Shown piece by piece: positions 24,864 through 34,235 of a stretch of DNA of 64,000 nucleotides. The notes under the pieces are model-generated. The model was given only the letters and a program-made list of their open reading frames with translations, ran no database searches and was not told the DNA's origin. How positions within the stretch are numbered: position 1 is the stretch's first letter; each line of letters begins with the position of its first letter. Location: the NCBI RefSeq assembly GCF_000010985.1, contig NC_013939.1, positions 1,269,501 through 1,333,500 on the forward strand, written 5' to 3'. The translations under genes and the position numbers were made by a program. The stretch comes from Deferribacter desulfuricans SSM1 (GTDB lineage: Bacteria; Chrysiogenota; Deferribacteres; Deferribacterales; Deferribacteraceae).

Positions 24864-25680
24864 TTTTCCTCCCTAACTCTTTTGATCTGTTTGTTGCTGA
24901 TTCAACAGCATTTATCAAAGTAGTCCTAAGTCCACCCTGCTCTAATGTGTGTAACCCAGCAATAGCAGTCCCACCAGGAGAAGTAACCATATCTTTTAAT
25001 CTTCCAGGATGCATCCCCGTCTCAAGTAACAACTTAGCAGAACCAAGAACAGTTTGAGCAGACAATTTTAGAGATACTTCTCTCGATAACCCCATCTTAA
25101 CACCAGCATCACTTAAAGCTTCAATAATCATAAAAATATAAGCAGGCCCACTTCCTGACAAACCAGTGACAGCATCCATTTGTGTTTCATCAATTACAAC
25201 AACTTTACCAACTGCTTTAAAAATTTCGTAAGCCATTCTAATATCATCTTCACTAGCATGTGCACCAGGGCAAATAGCTGTAGCACCTTCTAAAACAAGA
25301 GCAGGTGTATTTGGCATTGCTCTAATTACTCTCAATTCTTTTCCAATAGTTGTTTCAATATAATCAGTGCTGATACCTGCAGCGATTGAAATCAAAAGTT
25401 TTGAATCATCCACAACATGATCAATCTCTTTTAAGATCTTATCAAAGATTTGAGGTTTAATAGAAAATACGATAATATCCACTTTTTCAACAAGTTTAGC
25501 ATTATCTTTAAAAATCGTATTTATACCAAACTCATTCCTTAAAGAATCCAGTTTCTCTATATTTATATCACTAGTATAAATATCTTCTGCACTTATAAGA
25601 CCAGATTTCAAAATACCCTTTATTAAGGCAGTTGCCATATTCCCAGAACCAATAAAGCCTATCTTTTTCCCTGTAAACAT
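24853..25680 (-). CDS. proC: Pyrroline-5-carboxylate reductase
   Basis: 275 aa. The NAD(P) Rossmann motif IGFIGSGNMATALIKGIL is near 7-24. The family's IRAMPNTPALVLEGATAICP and the catalytic dimer-domain signature VTGLSGSGPAYIFMIIEALSD and SPGGTAIAGLHTLEQGG are present. It catalyses the last step of proline synthesis in the cytoplasm. GGGAGGATTAA precedes the ATG; it abuts the hydrolase gene upstream. Confidence 0.96.
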   Translation of the reverse strand: MFTGKKIGFIGSGNMATALIKGILKSGLISAEDIYTSDINIEKLDSLRNEFGINTIFKDNAKLVEKVDIIVFSIKPQIFDKILKEIDHVVDDSKLLISIAAGISTDYIETTIGKELRVIRAMPNTPALVLEGATAICPGAHASEDDIRMAYEIFKAVGKVVVIDETQMDAVTGLSGSGPAYIFMIIEALSDAGVKMGLSREVSLKLSAQTVLGSAKLLLETGMHPGRLKDMVTSPGGTAIAGLHTLEQGGLRTTLINAVESATNRSKELGRKNGK

Positions 25681-26595
25681 TTAATCCTCCCTAACCCACT
25701 TTTCAATTTTTTTAAATATATCTTCCGCTGCTTCTGGATTATCATTCAGCGTTAATATATGTTTTATATCTTTTTGTTTTATTAAATCAATCTTTTTTTT
25801 GCTAACTTGAAGCTTGTTATAAAATCTTTCCACTTCTTTATTATTTATTATATCATCATAAGCTGAATAAATTATGTAGACAGGAAATGATTTTTTATTA
25901 ATCATACTCCATGTATAATCAATCAACAAATATAATTGATACAAACCTTTTACTGGACGAACTCTATAATAATAATCCTGATATTTTGTATCAAAATCCT
26001 CTTTTTCTACAAAATTAACAAAATTTTTCAATATGGGCATAAAACTAAACTTTATACTCTTAATTCCTAAAGCTGGAGACAACAATACTGCCCCATCCAC
26101 ATCATTTAAAACAGATAAGTTATACGCAAGAAGCCCCCCCATTGATTGACCAACAACAAAAATTTTTTTACAATTTTTCTTTAAAACAAAGTAACCGTAT
26201 TTTAAAGATTCATACCAATCTTCATAAGTTAAAACGTTTAAATTTTCTGGACTACTACCATGACCAGCAACCCTAGCATTATAAACATAATAACCTTTAG
26301 AATTTAAATACTTTGCTAAAAAACTCATTTCATAAGGAGATGCGGTAAAACCATGTATAAGTAAAAAACCGATTTCACTACCCCCTTTATAATAATGAGG
26401 CATATTCTCTTTTTTATTCACACCCTCAGAAATTGCTCTTTTAACATCCATTTCCAATAGCTCATTAGTATTTATCAAACTTAAATCGGGAAATGGCTTC
26501 AATTCGGTGAGTTTTTCTTTATAAAAAAACATATACGCTGTGAGCACTAAAACAAATACAACCCAAGGAATTATAAACCATTTAATTACAATCAT
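25681..26595 (-). CDS. Alpha/beta hydrolase (carboxylesterase/monoacylglycerol lipase type), membrane-anchored
   Basis: 304 aa. An N-terminal helix (about 4-25) anchors the protein. The hydrolase domain has FLLIHGFTASPYEM, VAGHGSSPENL and the nucleophile elbow VVGQSMGGLLAYNL; the catalytic Asp lies in YSAYDDII and the His in QKDIKHIL. It resembles thermophilic Est30-type carboxylesterases. The substrate is unknown. GAGGGGTAA precedes the ATG. Confidence 0.85.
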   Translation of the reverse strand: MIVIKWFIIPWVVFVLVLTAYMFFYKEKLTELKPFPDLSLINTNELLEMDVKRAISEGVNKKENMPHYYKGGSEIGFLLIHGFTASPYEMSFLAKYLNSKGYYVYNARVAGHGSSPENLNVLTYEDWYESLKYGYFVLKKNCKKIFVVGQSMGGLLAYNLSVLNDVDGAVLLSPALGIKSIKFSFMPILKNFVNFVEKEDFDTKYQDYYYRVRPVKGLYQLYLLIDYTWSMINKKSFPVYIIYSAYDDIINNKEVERFYNKLQVSKKKIDLIKQKDIKHILTLNDNPEAAEDIFKKIEKWVRED

Positions 26596-27042
26596 TTACC
26601 CCTCTTTTTCCCTTTTCTTTTCCTCATTAATAAACTCTTTTATATTCAAACATTCAATATCATGTTCTGTAAAAAAGGACAAAAATCTTTCAAACTTTTC
26701 AAAAATATCTTTATCTATAACATGCTCCATTCTACATGCATTTTCTTCAGCACGTTTTTTATCCACACACAATATCTCAACTAAAAATTTTGTCATAGTT
26801 GTATGTTTATGATAAATTTCTTTTGCATATTTTCTACCTTCATCAGTAAGAGTTATATGGCTATATCTATCATAATTAATAAGATTTTTTTCAGATAATT
26901 GTTTTAGAGCATTTGTAACAGATGATTTTTTAACACCAAGTCTATCGGCAATCTCTTTTACTCTCGCTACAGGATTTTCTTTCAATATAATATAAATCGC
27001 TTCTAAATAATCCTCCATATTCTTAGATAATTTTTCGTCCAT
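26596..27042 (-). CDS. DtxR/MntR-family metal-dependent repressor
   Basis: 148 aa from the ATG at 27042; an in-frame GTG at 27063 would add seven residues, but GGGG lies eight bases before the ATG. The winged HTH covers about 5-65 (ARVKEIADRLGVKKSSVTNA). Metal-site residues of the family are visible: MEDYLEAIY at the start and ENACRMEHVID, the ExxCxxEH-like motif. It starts a run that ends with mntP and mqnA, so it may sense Mn2+ or Fe2+. The palindrome CTAAATTTAG at 27125-27134 lies in its upstream region. Confidence 0.85.
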   Translation of the reverse strand: MDEKLSKNMEDYLEAIYIILKENPVARVKEIADRLGVKKSSVTNALKQLSEKNLINYDRYSHITLTDEGRKYAKEIYHKHTTMTKFLVEILCVDKKRAEENACRMEHVIDKDIFEKFERFLSFFTEHDIECLNIKEFINEEKKREKEG

Positions 27043-27124
27043 TTGTAACCCCAATATATTCACTCTTTTCAGAACAATTATACTTCCTTTTTCTAATTAT
27101 TCAAATTAAAAAATATTCACCTCT

Positions 27125-27134
27125 CTAAATTTAG
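27125..27134. promoter_or_regulatory. Palindrome upstream of the DtxR/MntR-type gene
   Basis: CTAAATTTAG is a perfect 10-base palindrome, framed by ACCTC (27119-27123) and GAGGT (27145-27149). It could be an autoregulatory operator. AT-rich palindromes arise easily, so the support is weak. Confidence 0.3.
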
Positions 27135-27256
27135 AAAATCCATTGAGGTTGTTACATAATGAAATGATGCAATTTAGCAATGATGGCTTTACCAATAGCC
27201 TTAAGTCATTTTTGAATCATTAATAAAGTCATCAATCTCAATAAAACATAACCCTT

Positions 27257-28441
27257 TTATTGTATAATGCTCACATATTTATTTTCAAAATCTGAGTAGC
27301 TATAATTTTTTACCCATTTAATACCATCTTTTAAATTAATCACAACAATCGATGGAAGTTTTACTCCATTAAAAGTATTATTTTTAACAAAAGAATACAA
27401 AGCCATATCCAGCATTATTAATTTATCACCAACTTTTAGCGGATTTTTAAATGAGTAATACCCAAAAAAATCTCCTGCAAGACATGAGCATCCACCAATT
27501 CTGTATTTAAACTCATATTCGTCCCAATCTCCAGCACCAAGTATTTTTGGAGTATAAGGCATTGCCAGAACATCTGGAGTATGGGTTTCTGCTGAGGAAT
27601 CTACAATGGCAATATCAACCCCATTATTAATTATATCAAGTACTTGAGTAATAAAAACTCCAGCATGCAAAACAACAGCTTCTCCAGGCTCCAAATACAC
27701 ATCTAAATTTTTACCATATCTTTTACTAAAATCTTTTAGAGTATCAATAAACAGTTTCAAATCATAATCATCCCTTGTTATATGATGACCACCACCAAAA
27801 TTAACCCATTTTAGTTCATTAATATATTTTCCAAATCTTTTTTCAAAACTTTTTAACACCCTAACAAACACATCAGAATTTTGCTCACATAATGCATGAA
27901 AATGGAAACCATCAACAATACTGAGATCTTGCCCCTCTATATCCTCAGGGTTTACACCAAATCTTGAGCCAGGGATACATGGGTTGTATAAATCAACCTC
28001 CACTTCTGAATGCCCTGGGTTAACCCTTAATCCGACCTGTTTTCCTCTATTTTTTACTAATTCACCATATTTTTTTAATTGATTAATCGAATTAAAGATA
28101 ACCATATCAGAATATTCTATAATCTCATCAATTTCATCATTTCTATAAGCAGGTGCATAGGTATGCACTTCTTTTTTAAAATGTTTATACCCTAATTTTG
28201 CTTCCCATAACCCACTTGCACAAACACCGTAAAGGTATTTTGAAATCAGAGGATAGGTTACAGGTAAAGTATAAGCCTTTTGAGCCAAAAGGATTTTTAC
28301 TCCAGCTTCATCCTGCACCCTTTTTAAAATTTGACAGTTATATTCAATTGCATCCTCACTTATAACATAAGCAGGGGTATCAATTTTATTTAATATATTT
28401 TCTGGAAAGAAATCGTAATATCTCTCAATATAATTTTTCAT
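27257..28441 (-). CDS. nspC: Carboxynorspermidine/carboxyspermidine decarboxylase
   Basis: 394 aa from the ATG at 28441, which forms TGATG with the upstream stop. The fold is PLP alanine-racemase-like: VKILLAQKAYTLPVTYPLIS has the PLP lysine, NPGHSEVEVDLYNPCIPGSR and LEPGEAVVLHAGVFI follow, and the active-site cysteine lies in IGGCSCLAGDFFGYY. It decarboxylates carboxyspermidine (or carboxynorspermidine) to spermidine. It is third in the speA, dehydrogenase, nspC operon. Confidence 0.95.
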   Translation of the reverse strand: MKNYIERYYDFFPENILNKIDTPAYVISEDAIEYNCQILKRVQDEAGVKILLAQKAYTLPVTYPLISKYLYGVCASGLWEAKLGYKHFKKEVHTYAPAYRNDEIDEIIEYSDMVIFNSINQLKKYGELVKNRGKQVGLRVNPGHSEVEVDLYNPCIPGSRFGVNPEDIEGQDLSIVDGFHFHALCEQNSDVFVRVLKSFEKRFGKYINELKWVNFGGGHHITRDDYDLKLFIDTLKDFSKRYGKNLDVYLEPGEAVVLHAGVFITQVLDIINNGVDIAIVDSSAETHTPDVLAMPYTPKILGAGDWDEYEFKYRIGGCSCLAGDFFGYYSFKNPLKVGDKLIMLDMALYSFVKNNTFNGVKLPSIVVINLKDGIKWVKNYSYSDFENKYVSIIQ

Positions 28442-29661
28442 CAAAACTCTGGTAACTCCCCTTCAAAATCCTCTATCTTCCATGGCAACCCGTATTTATT
28501 TAGTGCATCCATAAATGGGTCGGGATCAAGCTGCTCCACATTAAATACCCCTTTACCACTCCATACACCTTTAATTACAAGCATAGCACCAATCATTGCA
28601 GGAACACCTGTTGTGTAGGATACGGCTTGTGCTTGCACCTCTTTATAAGCTTCTGCATGGTCGCACACATTATAAATATATTTTTTAAATCTCTTACCAT
28701 CCTTTTCACCATCAAATATACATCCTATAACTGTTTTCCCTTTATAATTTGTGCCAAGCTCAGCTGGATCTGGTAGTAATTTTTTCAAAAATTTAAGAGG
28801 CACGACTTTACACCCTTCATAATCCACTTCATCAATTCTTGTCATACCCACATTTTTTAAAACCTTTAAATGGGTTAAATATTGATCAGAAAAAGTCATC
28901 CAAAATCTAATTCTTTCAAGCCCCTTTATATGCTTTACCAATGATTCCATTTCCTCATGATATAAAAGGTAGCTTTCCCTTGGACCAACTTCTGGATAGT
29001 TAAACGTAAAGTGTACACTACCCTCTTCTATTATTGGTGGTGTCTCAACCCATTTGCCATTTTTCCAGTGTCTTACCACTTGGGTAACTTCTCTAATATT
29101 TATTTCAGGATTAAAATTAGTAGCAAAAGGATGACCGTGATCACCAGCATTACAATCTAATATATCTATTGTTTTAATTGTATCGTAAAGATGTTTGGCA
29201 GCATAAGCACAAAAAACATTTGTAACACCTGGATCAAATCCACAACCTAACACAGCCATTATCCCAGCATCTTTATATCTATCATGGTAAGCCCACTGCC
29301 ATTTATACTCAAACTTTGGATTATCTTTCGGCTCATAATTTGCAGTATCAAGGTAATGCACCCCAGTTTCAAGACACGCATCCATAATAGTTAAATCTTG
29401 ATAAGGTAGAGCAACATTTACAACAATATCTGGATTAAAATCTTTTATTAGTGCAACAACCTCTTCTGTTTTATCAGCATCAACTTCAGCTGTTTTAATA
29501 TCAATACCATACTGATTTTTGATATCAGATGCTATTTTATCACATTTCTCTTTAGTTCTGCTTGCTAAACAGATCTCTTCAAAAACATCAGGTAACATGG
29601 CACATTTTTTAGCCACAACATTACCAACACCGCCAGCACCTATTATTAAAACTTTACCCAT
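28441..29661 (-). CDS. Carboxynorspermidine/carboxyspermidine dehydrogenase (saccharopine dehydrogenase family)
   Basis: 406 aa. It opens with VLIIGAGGVGNVVAKK, a nucleotide-binding motif, followed by VVNVALPYQDLTIMDACLE and GVHYLDTANYEP, typical of the Lys1-like CANSDH family. It condenses aspartate semialdehyde with putrescine or diaminopropane and reduces the product with NAD(P)H. GAGGTGAAATT precedes the ATG. The pairing with nspC makes a role in lysine metabolism unlikely. Confidence 0.93.
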   Translation of the reverse strand: MGKVLIIGAGGVGNVVAKKCAMLPDVFEEICLASRTKEKCDKIASDIKNQYGIDIKTAEVDADKTEEVVALIKDFNPDIVVNVALPYQDLTIMDACLETGVHYLDTANYEPKDNPKFEYKWQWAYHDRYKDAGIMAVLGCGFDPGVTNVFCAYAAKHLYDTIKTIDILDCNAGDHGHPFATNFNPEINIREVTQVVRHWKNGKWVETPPIIEEGSVHFTFNYPEVGPRESYLLYHEEMESLVKHIKGLERIRFWMTFSDQYLTHLKVLKNVGMTRIDEVDYEGCKVVPLKFLKKLLPDPAELGTNYKGKTVIGCIFDGEKDGKRFKKYIYNVCDHAEAYKEVQAQAVSYTTGVPAMIGAMLVIKGVWSGKGVFNVEQLDPDPFMDALNKYGLPWKIEDFEGELPEF

Positions 29662-29675
29662 AATTTCACCTCAAT

Positions 29676-31517
29676 TTAATTTTTTGAACCTGCTATAGTT
29701 TTTAAATAGCAATTTTCACTTAATACAAGATATAAATTACCAATGACATCTTTTTTCTCATCATCAGGGATTAAATCAGAATCCTCAATATTTTGCTTTA
29801 ATCTTCTTTCAATCTCTTTTACATCATAGTCAAGATCATCTAACACATCCAAAATATTTTGCGCTTCAATGATATCATCTATTTTATAATTCCCCTCTTC
29901 ATCAAAAGTAATAACAAACTCGGTTGGATGTGTAAATAAGTTATGCTCCATCCCCAAAGTCTCTTGATAAGCGCCAACAAGAAAGAAACCTAAAAAGTAG
30001 TCCTCTTTTTTCAAATCCACATCGTGCAAAAACAACGGTCTATCTGCATCAAATGCTATTTCACCATCACTATCACACGTAATATCCCAAAGGCTTGCTG
30101 ATCTTGTAGGTGAAATATCAAGTTTATCAAGTGGCATAACAGGAAATTGTTGTCCAAGCCCCCAATAATCAGGTAAACTTTGAAAAATTGAAAAATTTAA
30201 CAAATATCTTTCCTGTATCATATTTTGAATATCTTTCAACTCTGATAGGTTTTTATTTTTTAATAGTTCAATTGATTTTCTAATTATGAGATGGACTAAA
30301 ACTTCGGTATTGTTTCTATCAATTAAATCTATATACCCTAAATCAAATAGGGTTAAAAGAGATTCCATGTGGTCTAAACTGTCATGTAAAAATTCTACAG
30401 CATTCTTCTCATTTATTGTATTGTAAAGCTCATACAGCTCCTCAATTAAAGGAGGATTATGTTCTTTTAAACAGAGTTTTTGCTCATTATACTCTTGAGA
30501 AAATAGCTCTAAAACAGGCACTACCAATACTGCATGGCTTGCTGCCACATATCTACCTGCTTCGATAAATATATCTGGCTCAGGAACACCTTTATTATTT
30601 GCTATCATTTTTAGTAAAAATACAACATCACTGGCATACTCATCTAAAGTATAATTGATACTGTGCAGAGTTTTATGCTGACTGTACTCTACAGCAAGGC
30701 CACCACCAATATCTATCTTTTTTAAATTTTTTGCTCCCATCTTATACAATTCAGCATAAATATTACCAGCCTCTCTCAACGCTTTTTTTACAGGAGATAT
30801 TTCACTGATTTGAGAGCCTATATGAAAATGTATCATGGTTAAATAATCAATTAACCCTTCCTCTTTCAGAATTCTCAAAGCTTCTATTAATTCTACAGAA
30901 GTAAGACCAAATTTCGAATTGATGCCACCACTTTTAGCCCAAATACCTATACCAGAGCTATGAAGTTTGATTCTCAAACCGATATTTGGATATGGCGGTC
31001 CCATCTCTTTTGCAACTTCTACAATTGTCTCAAGTTCATTTAAACCTTCAATGGTAAGAGTGATATTTTGCCCCATTTTTGCAGAAATAAATCCAAGAGA
31101 TATCATCTCTTTATCTTTAAAACCGTTTACAACTATCGAACACTTTTCATTAACATAGCTCATGGCAATTATGAGCTCGGGTTTACTACCAGCTTCTAAT
31201 CCGTAATTTTTCCCCTTTGTTTTCTCCATCAAATATTTAACAAAATTTGGATACTGATTTACCTTCAATGGAAATACCGATGAAAATTTTCCAGAATATT
31301 CATACTCTTTTATGTACTTATTAAATTTATTAAAAAGTGAGTTAACATGCTTTTTGAGAATATGAGGAAATCTAAACAGAACTGGCCCTTTAAACCCCTG
31401 CTCTCTCACATCTTTAACAATATCAATAATTGCAGGCCTGTTACCTTCATTAATGACAACTTTACCATCCTCAATAATAAAATCGTAGCCACCCCATATC
31501 TTTATCCCATAATCCAT
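29676..31517 (-). CDS. speA: Biosynthetic arginine decarboxylase
   Basis: 613 aa from the ATG at 31517 (AGAGGT upstream; the frame also has an in-frame TTG six bases earlier). It is a group IV PLP decarboxylase: VFPLKVNQYPNFVKYLME holds the PLP lysine, IHFHIGSQISEISPVKKALR and DIGGGLAVEYSQHKT follow, and the C-terminus has the SpeA-specific helical region. The reaction is arginine to agmatine. Agmatine must then become putrescine; no SpeB or AguAB is in the window. It is the first gene of the polyamine operon. Confidence 0.95.
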   Translation of the reverse strand: MDYGIKIWGGYDFIIEDGKVVINEGNRPAIIDIVKDVREQGFKGPVLFRFPHILKKHVNSLFNKFNKYIKEYEYSGKFSSVFPLKVNQYPNFVKYLMEKTKGKNYGLEAGSKPELIIAMSYVNEKCSIVVNGFKDKEMISLGFISAKMGQNITLTIEGLNELETIVEVAKEMGPPYPNIGLRIKLHSSGIGIWAKSGGINSKFGLTSVELIEALRILKEEGLIDYLTMIHFHIGSQISEISPVKKALREAGNIYAELYKMGAKNLKKIDIGGGLAVEYSQHKTLHSINYTLDEYASDVVFLLKMIANNKGVPEPDIFIEAGRYVAASHAVLVVPVLELFSQEYNEQKLCLKEHNPPLIEELYELYNTINEKNAVEFLHDSLDHMESLLTLFDLGYIDLIDRNNTEVLVHLIIRKSIELLKNKNLSELKDIQNMIQERYLLNFSIFQSLPDYWGLGQQFPVMPLDKLDISPTRSASLWDITCDSDGEIAFDADRPLFLHDVDLKKEDYFLGFFLVGAYQETLGMEHNLFTHPTEFVITFDEEGNYKIDDIIEAQNILDVLDDLDYDVKEIERRLKQNIEDSDLIPDDEKKDVIGNLYLVLSENCYLKTIAGSKN

Positions 31518-31636
31518 AATCAACCTCTATTTTTTATAATTACACTTCAAAGCAAAATATAACAAAATATTATCGATATACATATTTTTGCATTATTGAA
31601 GTAAATCCATTTAGTATTAAATTTAAAATTTTGCAA

Positions 31637-32236
31637 TTAAAAATTTAAAATAAAAGGGACTAAAATTGGGACAAGTGCGCTAAGAATAAAACCATTGATA
31701 AAGGCAACGATCGCAGCACTACTTCCTGCATATTTTTCTATAATAGGCAAAGTGGTATCCATAGTAGTAGCACCACCTGGAGCAATAGACACATAAGGGT
31801 CAACATATTTAGCAAGATATGGAACAAGCATTATACTGATTATTTCCCTGCTAACATTTGATAAAAATGCTATTGAGCCCAAATCGGCACTTTTCATCTT
31901 TGCAATTATAACAGCAGAAAGGGAATACCACCCAAAACCAGCTGCAATAGCAAGAGAATCTTTTACGCTGATTGCAAGAAAAAAAGAAGCCACAAAACCT
32001 CCTACCAATGTACCAACAATTGTTCCAAAAGGGACTAAAAAAGCATATCTATCAGCAGAAACAAGCTTCATGATAGATTCTTTATCTCTGCCTATATCAT
32101 AACCAATCAATAAAAGCAGCAAATACAATGAATAATCAGTTATATTTCCAGAGTATTCTGTTAAAAATGTGGGTAAAAATCCAAACTGTGCAAACAAAAC
32201 ACCACAAATCACAGCAATTATCATCAAAAAAATCAT
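31637..32236 (-). CDS. lysO: LysO-type lysine exporter, C-terminal part (DUF340)
   Basis: 199 aa, about six membrane helices. It has TDYSLYLLLLLIGYDIGRDK and the conserved core GFGWYSLSAVIIAKM and APGGATTMDTTLPII of the LysO/YbjE family. E. coli LysO is a single chain of about 300 residues; here its N-terminal part is the separate upstream gene, overlapping by ATGA. It would export lysine or analogues. Both halves read as intact. Confidence 0.85.
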   Translation of the reverse strand: MIFLMIIAVICGVLFAQFGFLPTFLTEYSGNITDYSLYLLLLLIGYDIGRDKESIMKLVSADRYAFLVPFGTIVGTLVGGFVASFFLAISVKDSLAIAAGFGWYSLSAVIIAKMKSADLGSIAFLSNVSREIISIMLVPYLAKYVDPYVSIAPGGATTMDTTLPIIEKYAGSSAAIVAFINGFILSALVPILVPFILNF

Positions 32237-32496
32237 TTTTTAAAAATCCTCATTAGCACAGCTACAACTATTACACTAAATACTACAGTAAATAAGCTTA
32301 TAATCAAAGATGTATAACCAAACATCGATATTTTATCCATCAGTTTAGGATCTTTTCCTATACTTACACCCATAAAATAAAGTAAAATCAATACAGTGAT
32401 ATTTAAAACATACTTATTGTATTTAGGCTCTCTTTTAGATCCGATGAAATAACCAAATAAAACTCCAATAACAAGAAATATAAGATATTTGACCAA
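32233..32496 (-). CDS. LysO-type exporter, N-terminal part
   Basis: 87 aa, three membrane helices: VKYLIFLVIGVLFGYFIG, VLNITVLILLYFMGVSIG and SLIISLFTVVFSVIVVAVLM. GVSIGKD is the repeat counterpart of IGYDIGRD in the next gene. The start is TTG at 32496; GAGG is 11 bases upstream, rather far. Its stop overlaps the C-terminal gene, so the halves are probably made in equal amounts and assemble. Confidence 0.75.
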   Translation of the reverse strand: MVKYLIFLVIGVLFGYFIGSKREPKYNKYVLNITVLILLYFMGVSIGKDPKLMDKISMFGYTSLIISLFTVVFSVIVVAVLMRIFKK

Positions 32497-32500
32497 CTTA

Positions 32501-33733
32501 TCATTTACCTCTTAAATCAATTACCCTCTTAGCCTTACCTTGACTTCTTTCAATAGCACCTTTTTCTACAATTTCAAGGTTTAGATGAAACCCTAAAAAG
32601 TCGTACAGTTTTGTATAAACCTTATCAAAAATATCATCATTAAAACCGTTTTCCCTTTCTACTTTTAAAGTGACACTATCTTTCCCCTTTTTGTCTTCTA
32701 AAATAATAACATACTCCATCGATAATTCGTTAAACTGGAGTAAAATGGACTCTATCTGAGATGGATAAAAGTTAACCCCTTTTATTTTAAGCATATCGTC
32801 AGTTCTACCCTTTATTCTCCCGACCTTTATGGTATGTAATCCACAATCACACTTTTCTCTACTAACGATTTTCGTAATATCCCTCGTTCTGTATCTAATC
32901 AAAGGTAGCCCTTCTCTTGTCAAAGTAGTGACCACCATTTCACCTTCAATACCATCCTCAACAGGTTCACATGTAACAGGATCGATAATTTCTACAATAT
33001 AATGATCATCCCAAACATGTATGCCATCATGTTTTATACAATCAATACCTAAGCCAACACCACCTGTCTCTGTCATACCAATAATATCAAAAGTTTCTAT
33101 CCCCATAATATATTCAATCCTTTTCCTCATCTCATTAGACCAAACTTCTGCACCAAATATCCCCACCCTCAGCTTCGAATTCTTTTTAAAATCAAAACCT
33201 TCATCTTCGGCTATTTCAATTAATCTTAATGGGTAAGATGCTATAGCGCACAAAACAGTTGATTCTAACTCTTTCATAAATTTAAGCTGCAAATGAGATC
33301 TACCTGGCCCAATGGGTATTACAAAAGCTTTAATCTTTTCTGCTCCATAATGAAAACCAAAACCACCGTTAAACAAACCAAAAGATGGTGTAATCTGAAT
33401 TGTATCCTCACTGGTAACAGTTGCGGTTTTATAACAACGAGCCATTATTTCTGCCCATTGATTTATATCATTTTGAGTCATAGGGTTGATAATAGGTGTA
33501 CCTGTAGTTCCACTGCTCATGTGCATTCTCATAAAATCTTTTCTATCTGCACAAGCAAAACCGAAAGGGTAACCATTTCTCAAATCATCCTTTGTAATAA
33601 AAGGCAATTTTATAAAATCATCATAACTTTTAATCTCAGAGTTAACATTAAGCCTTTCAAAATAAAATGGATTATTTTTCTTTATTCTATAAATAGTTTT
33701 ATTTAATAATTCGAGTTGTAAATCAGATAACAT
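32501..33733 (-). CDS. paaK: Phenylacetate-CoA ligase-type aryl-CoA ligase
   Basis: 410 aa, ANL superfamily. The phosphate-binding motif is MSSGTTGTPIINPMT, followed by YGMTE-like FDIIGMTETGG, YRTRDITKIV and GRTDDMLKIKGVNFYPSQIE, all PaaK signatures. AAGGAG precedes the ATG, and the gene overlaps iorB by 11 bases. With IorAB it likely handles arylacetates formed from aromatic amino acids, either activating acid to CoA thioester or running in reverse. The exact aryl substrate is not known. Confidence 0.9.
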   Translation of the reverse strand: MLSDLQLELLNKTIYRIKKNNPFYFERLNVNSEIKSYDDFIKLPFITKDDLRNGYPFGFACADRKDFMRMHMSSGTTGTPIINPMTQNDINQWAEIMARCYKTATVTSEDTIQITPSFGLFNGGFGFHYGAEKIKAFVIPIGPGRSHLQLKFMKELESTVLCAIASYPLRLIEIAEDEGFDFKKNSKLRVGIFGAEVWSNEMRKRIEYIMGIETFDIIGMTETGGVGLGIDCIKHDGIHVWDDHYIVEIIDPVTCEPVEDGIEGEMVVTTLTREGLPLIRYRTRDITKIVSREKCDCGLHTIKVGRIKGRTDDMLKIKGVNFYPSQIESILLQFNELSMEYVIILEDKKGKDSVTLKVERENGFNDDIFDKVYTKLYDFLGFHLNLEIVEKGAIERSQGKAKRVIDLRGK

Positions 33734-34235
33734 CTTTCAACTCCTTGAGTATTAAAGTATATTTATTTTCATCTAAAAGCTTTTGATTTATCAAAATGTT
33801 TTTTACATCTATTAAATCTATTTTTCCTAATAAGCTAAAAAATATAAACAATAAGAAATAGTTTGCATATTTAGGCGATTTAAAAATTTTTAAAGATAAT
33901 TTAGTTGCATCAAAAAATACCCCATTATTATTTTTATTATTTTTATCAGTATTAACAATATTATACCCATCATTTTTTAAGTAATGCTTGTTATTTAAAT
34001 ATTCTTCATAATCTGTAGAAATTATGTAGTCAGCCTGATTATAGCCAAAACCTGCACTTTTAAATTCACCACATTTTAAAAAAGTGCTTACACTACCACC
34101 TCTCATTGCCATCCCATGTGTTTCTGCAGAAATCACTTTGTATCCTAATAAAGATAAAATATTTCCTATAGTTCTATTTAAAGTGATAACCCCTTGCCCA
34201 CCTTTTCCACAAATTAAACAGTTAAACCTCATCAT
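33723..34235 (-). CDS. iorB: Indolepyruvate ferredoxin oxidoreductase, beta subunit
   Basis: 170 aa. The gamma-type domain opens NCLICGKGGQGVITLNRTIG and continues ETHGMAMRGGSVSTFLKCGE, the standard IorB motif. Two adjacent ATG codons could start it; GAGGTAG is just upstream. It overlaps iorA by 14 bases and paaK by 11. It forms the CoA-binding/electron-transfer half of the enzyme. Confidence 0.93.
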   Translation of the reverse strand: MMRFNCLICGKGGQGVITLNRTIGNILSLLGYKVISAETHGMAMRGGSVSTFLKCGEFKSAGFGYNQADYIISTDYEEYLNNKHYLKNDGYNIVNTDKNNKNNNGVFFDATKLSLKIFKSPKYANYFLLFIFFSLLGKIDLIDVKNILINQKLLDENKYTLILKELKDVI

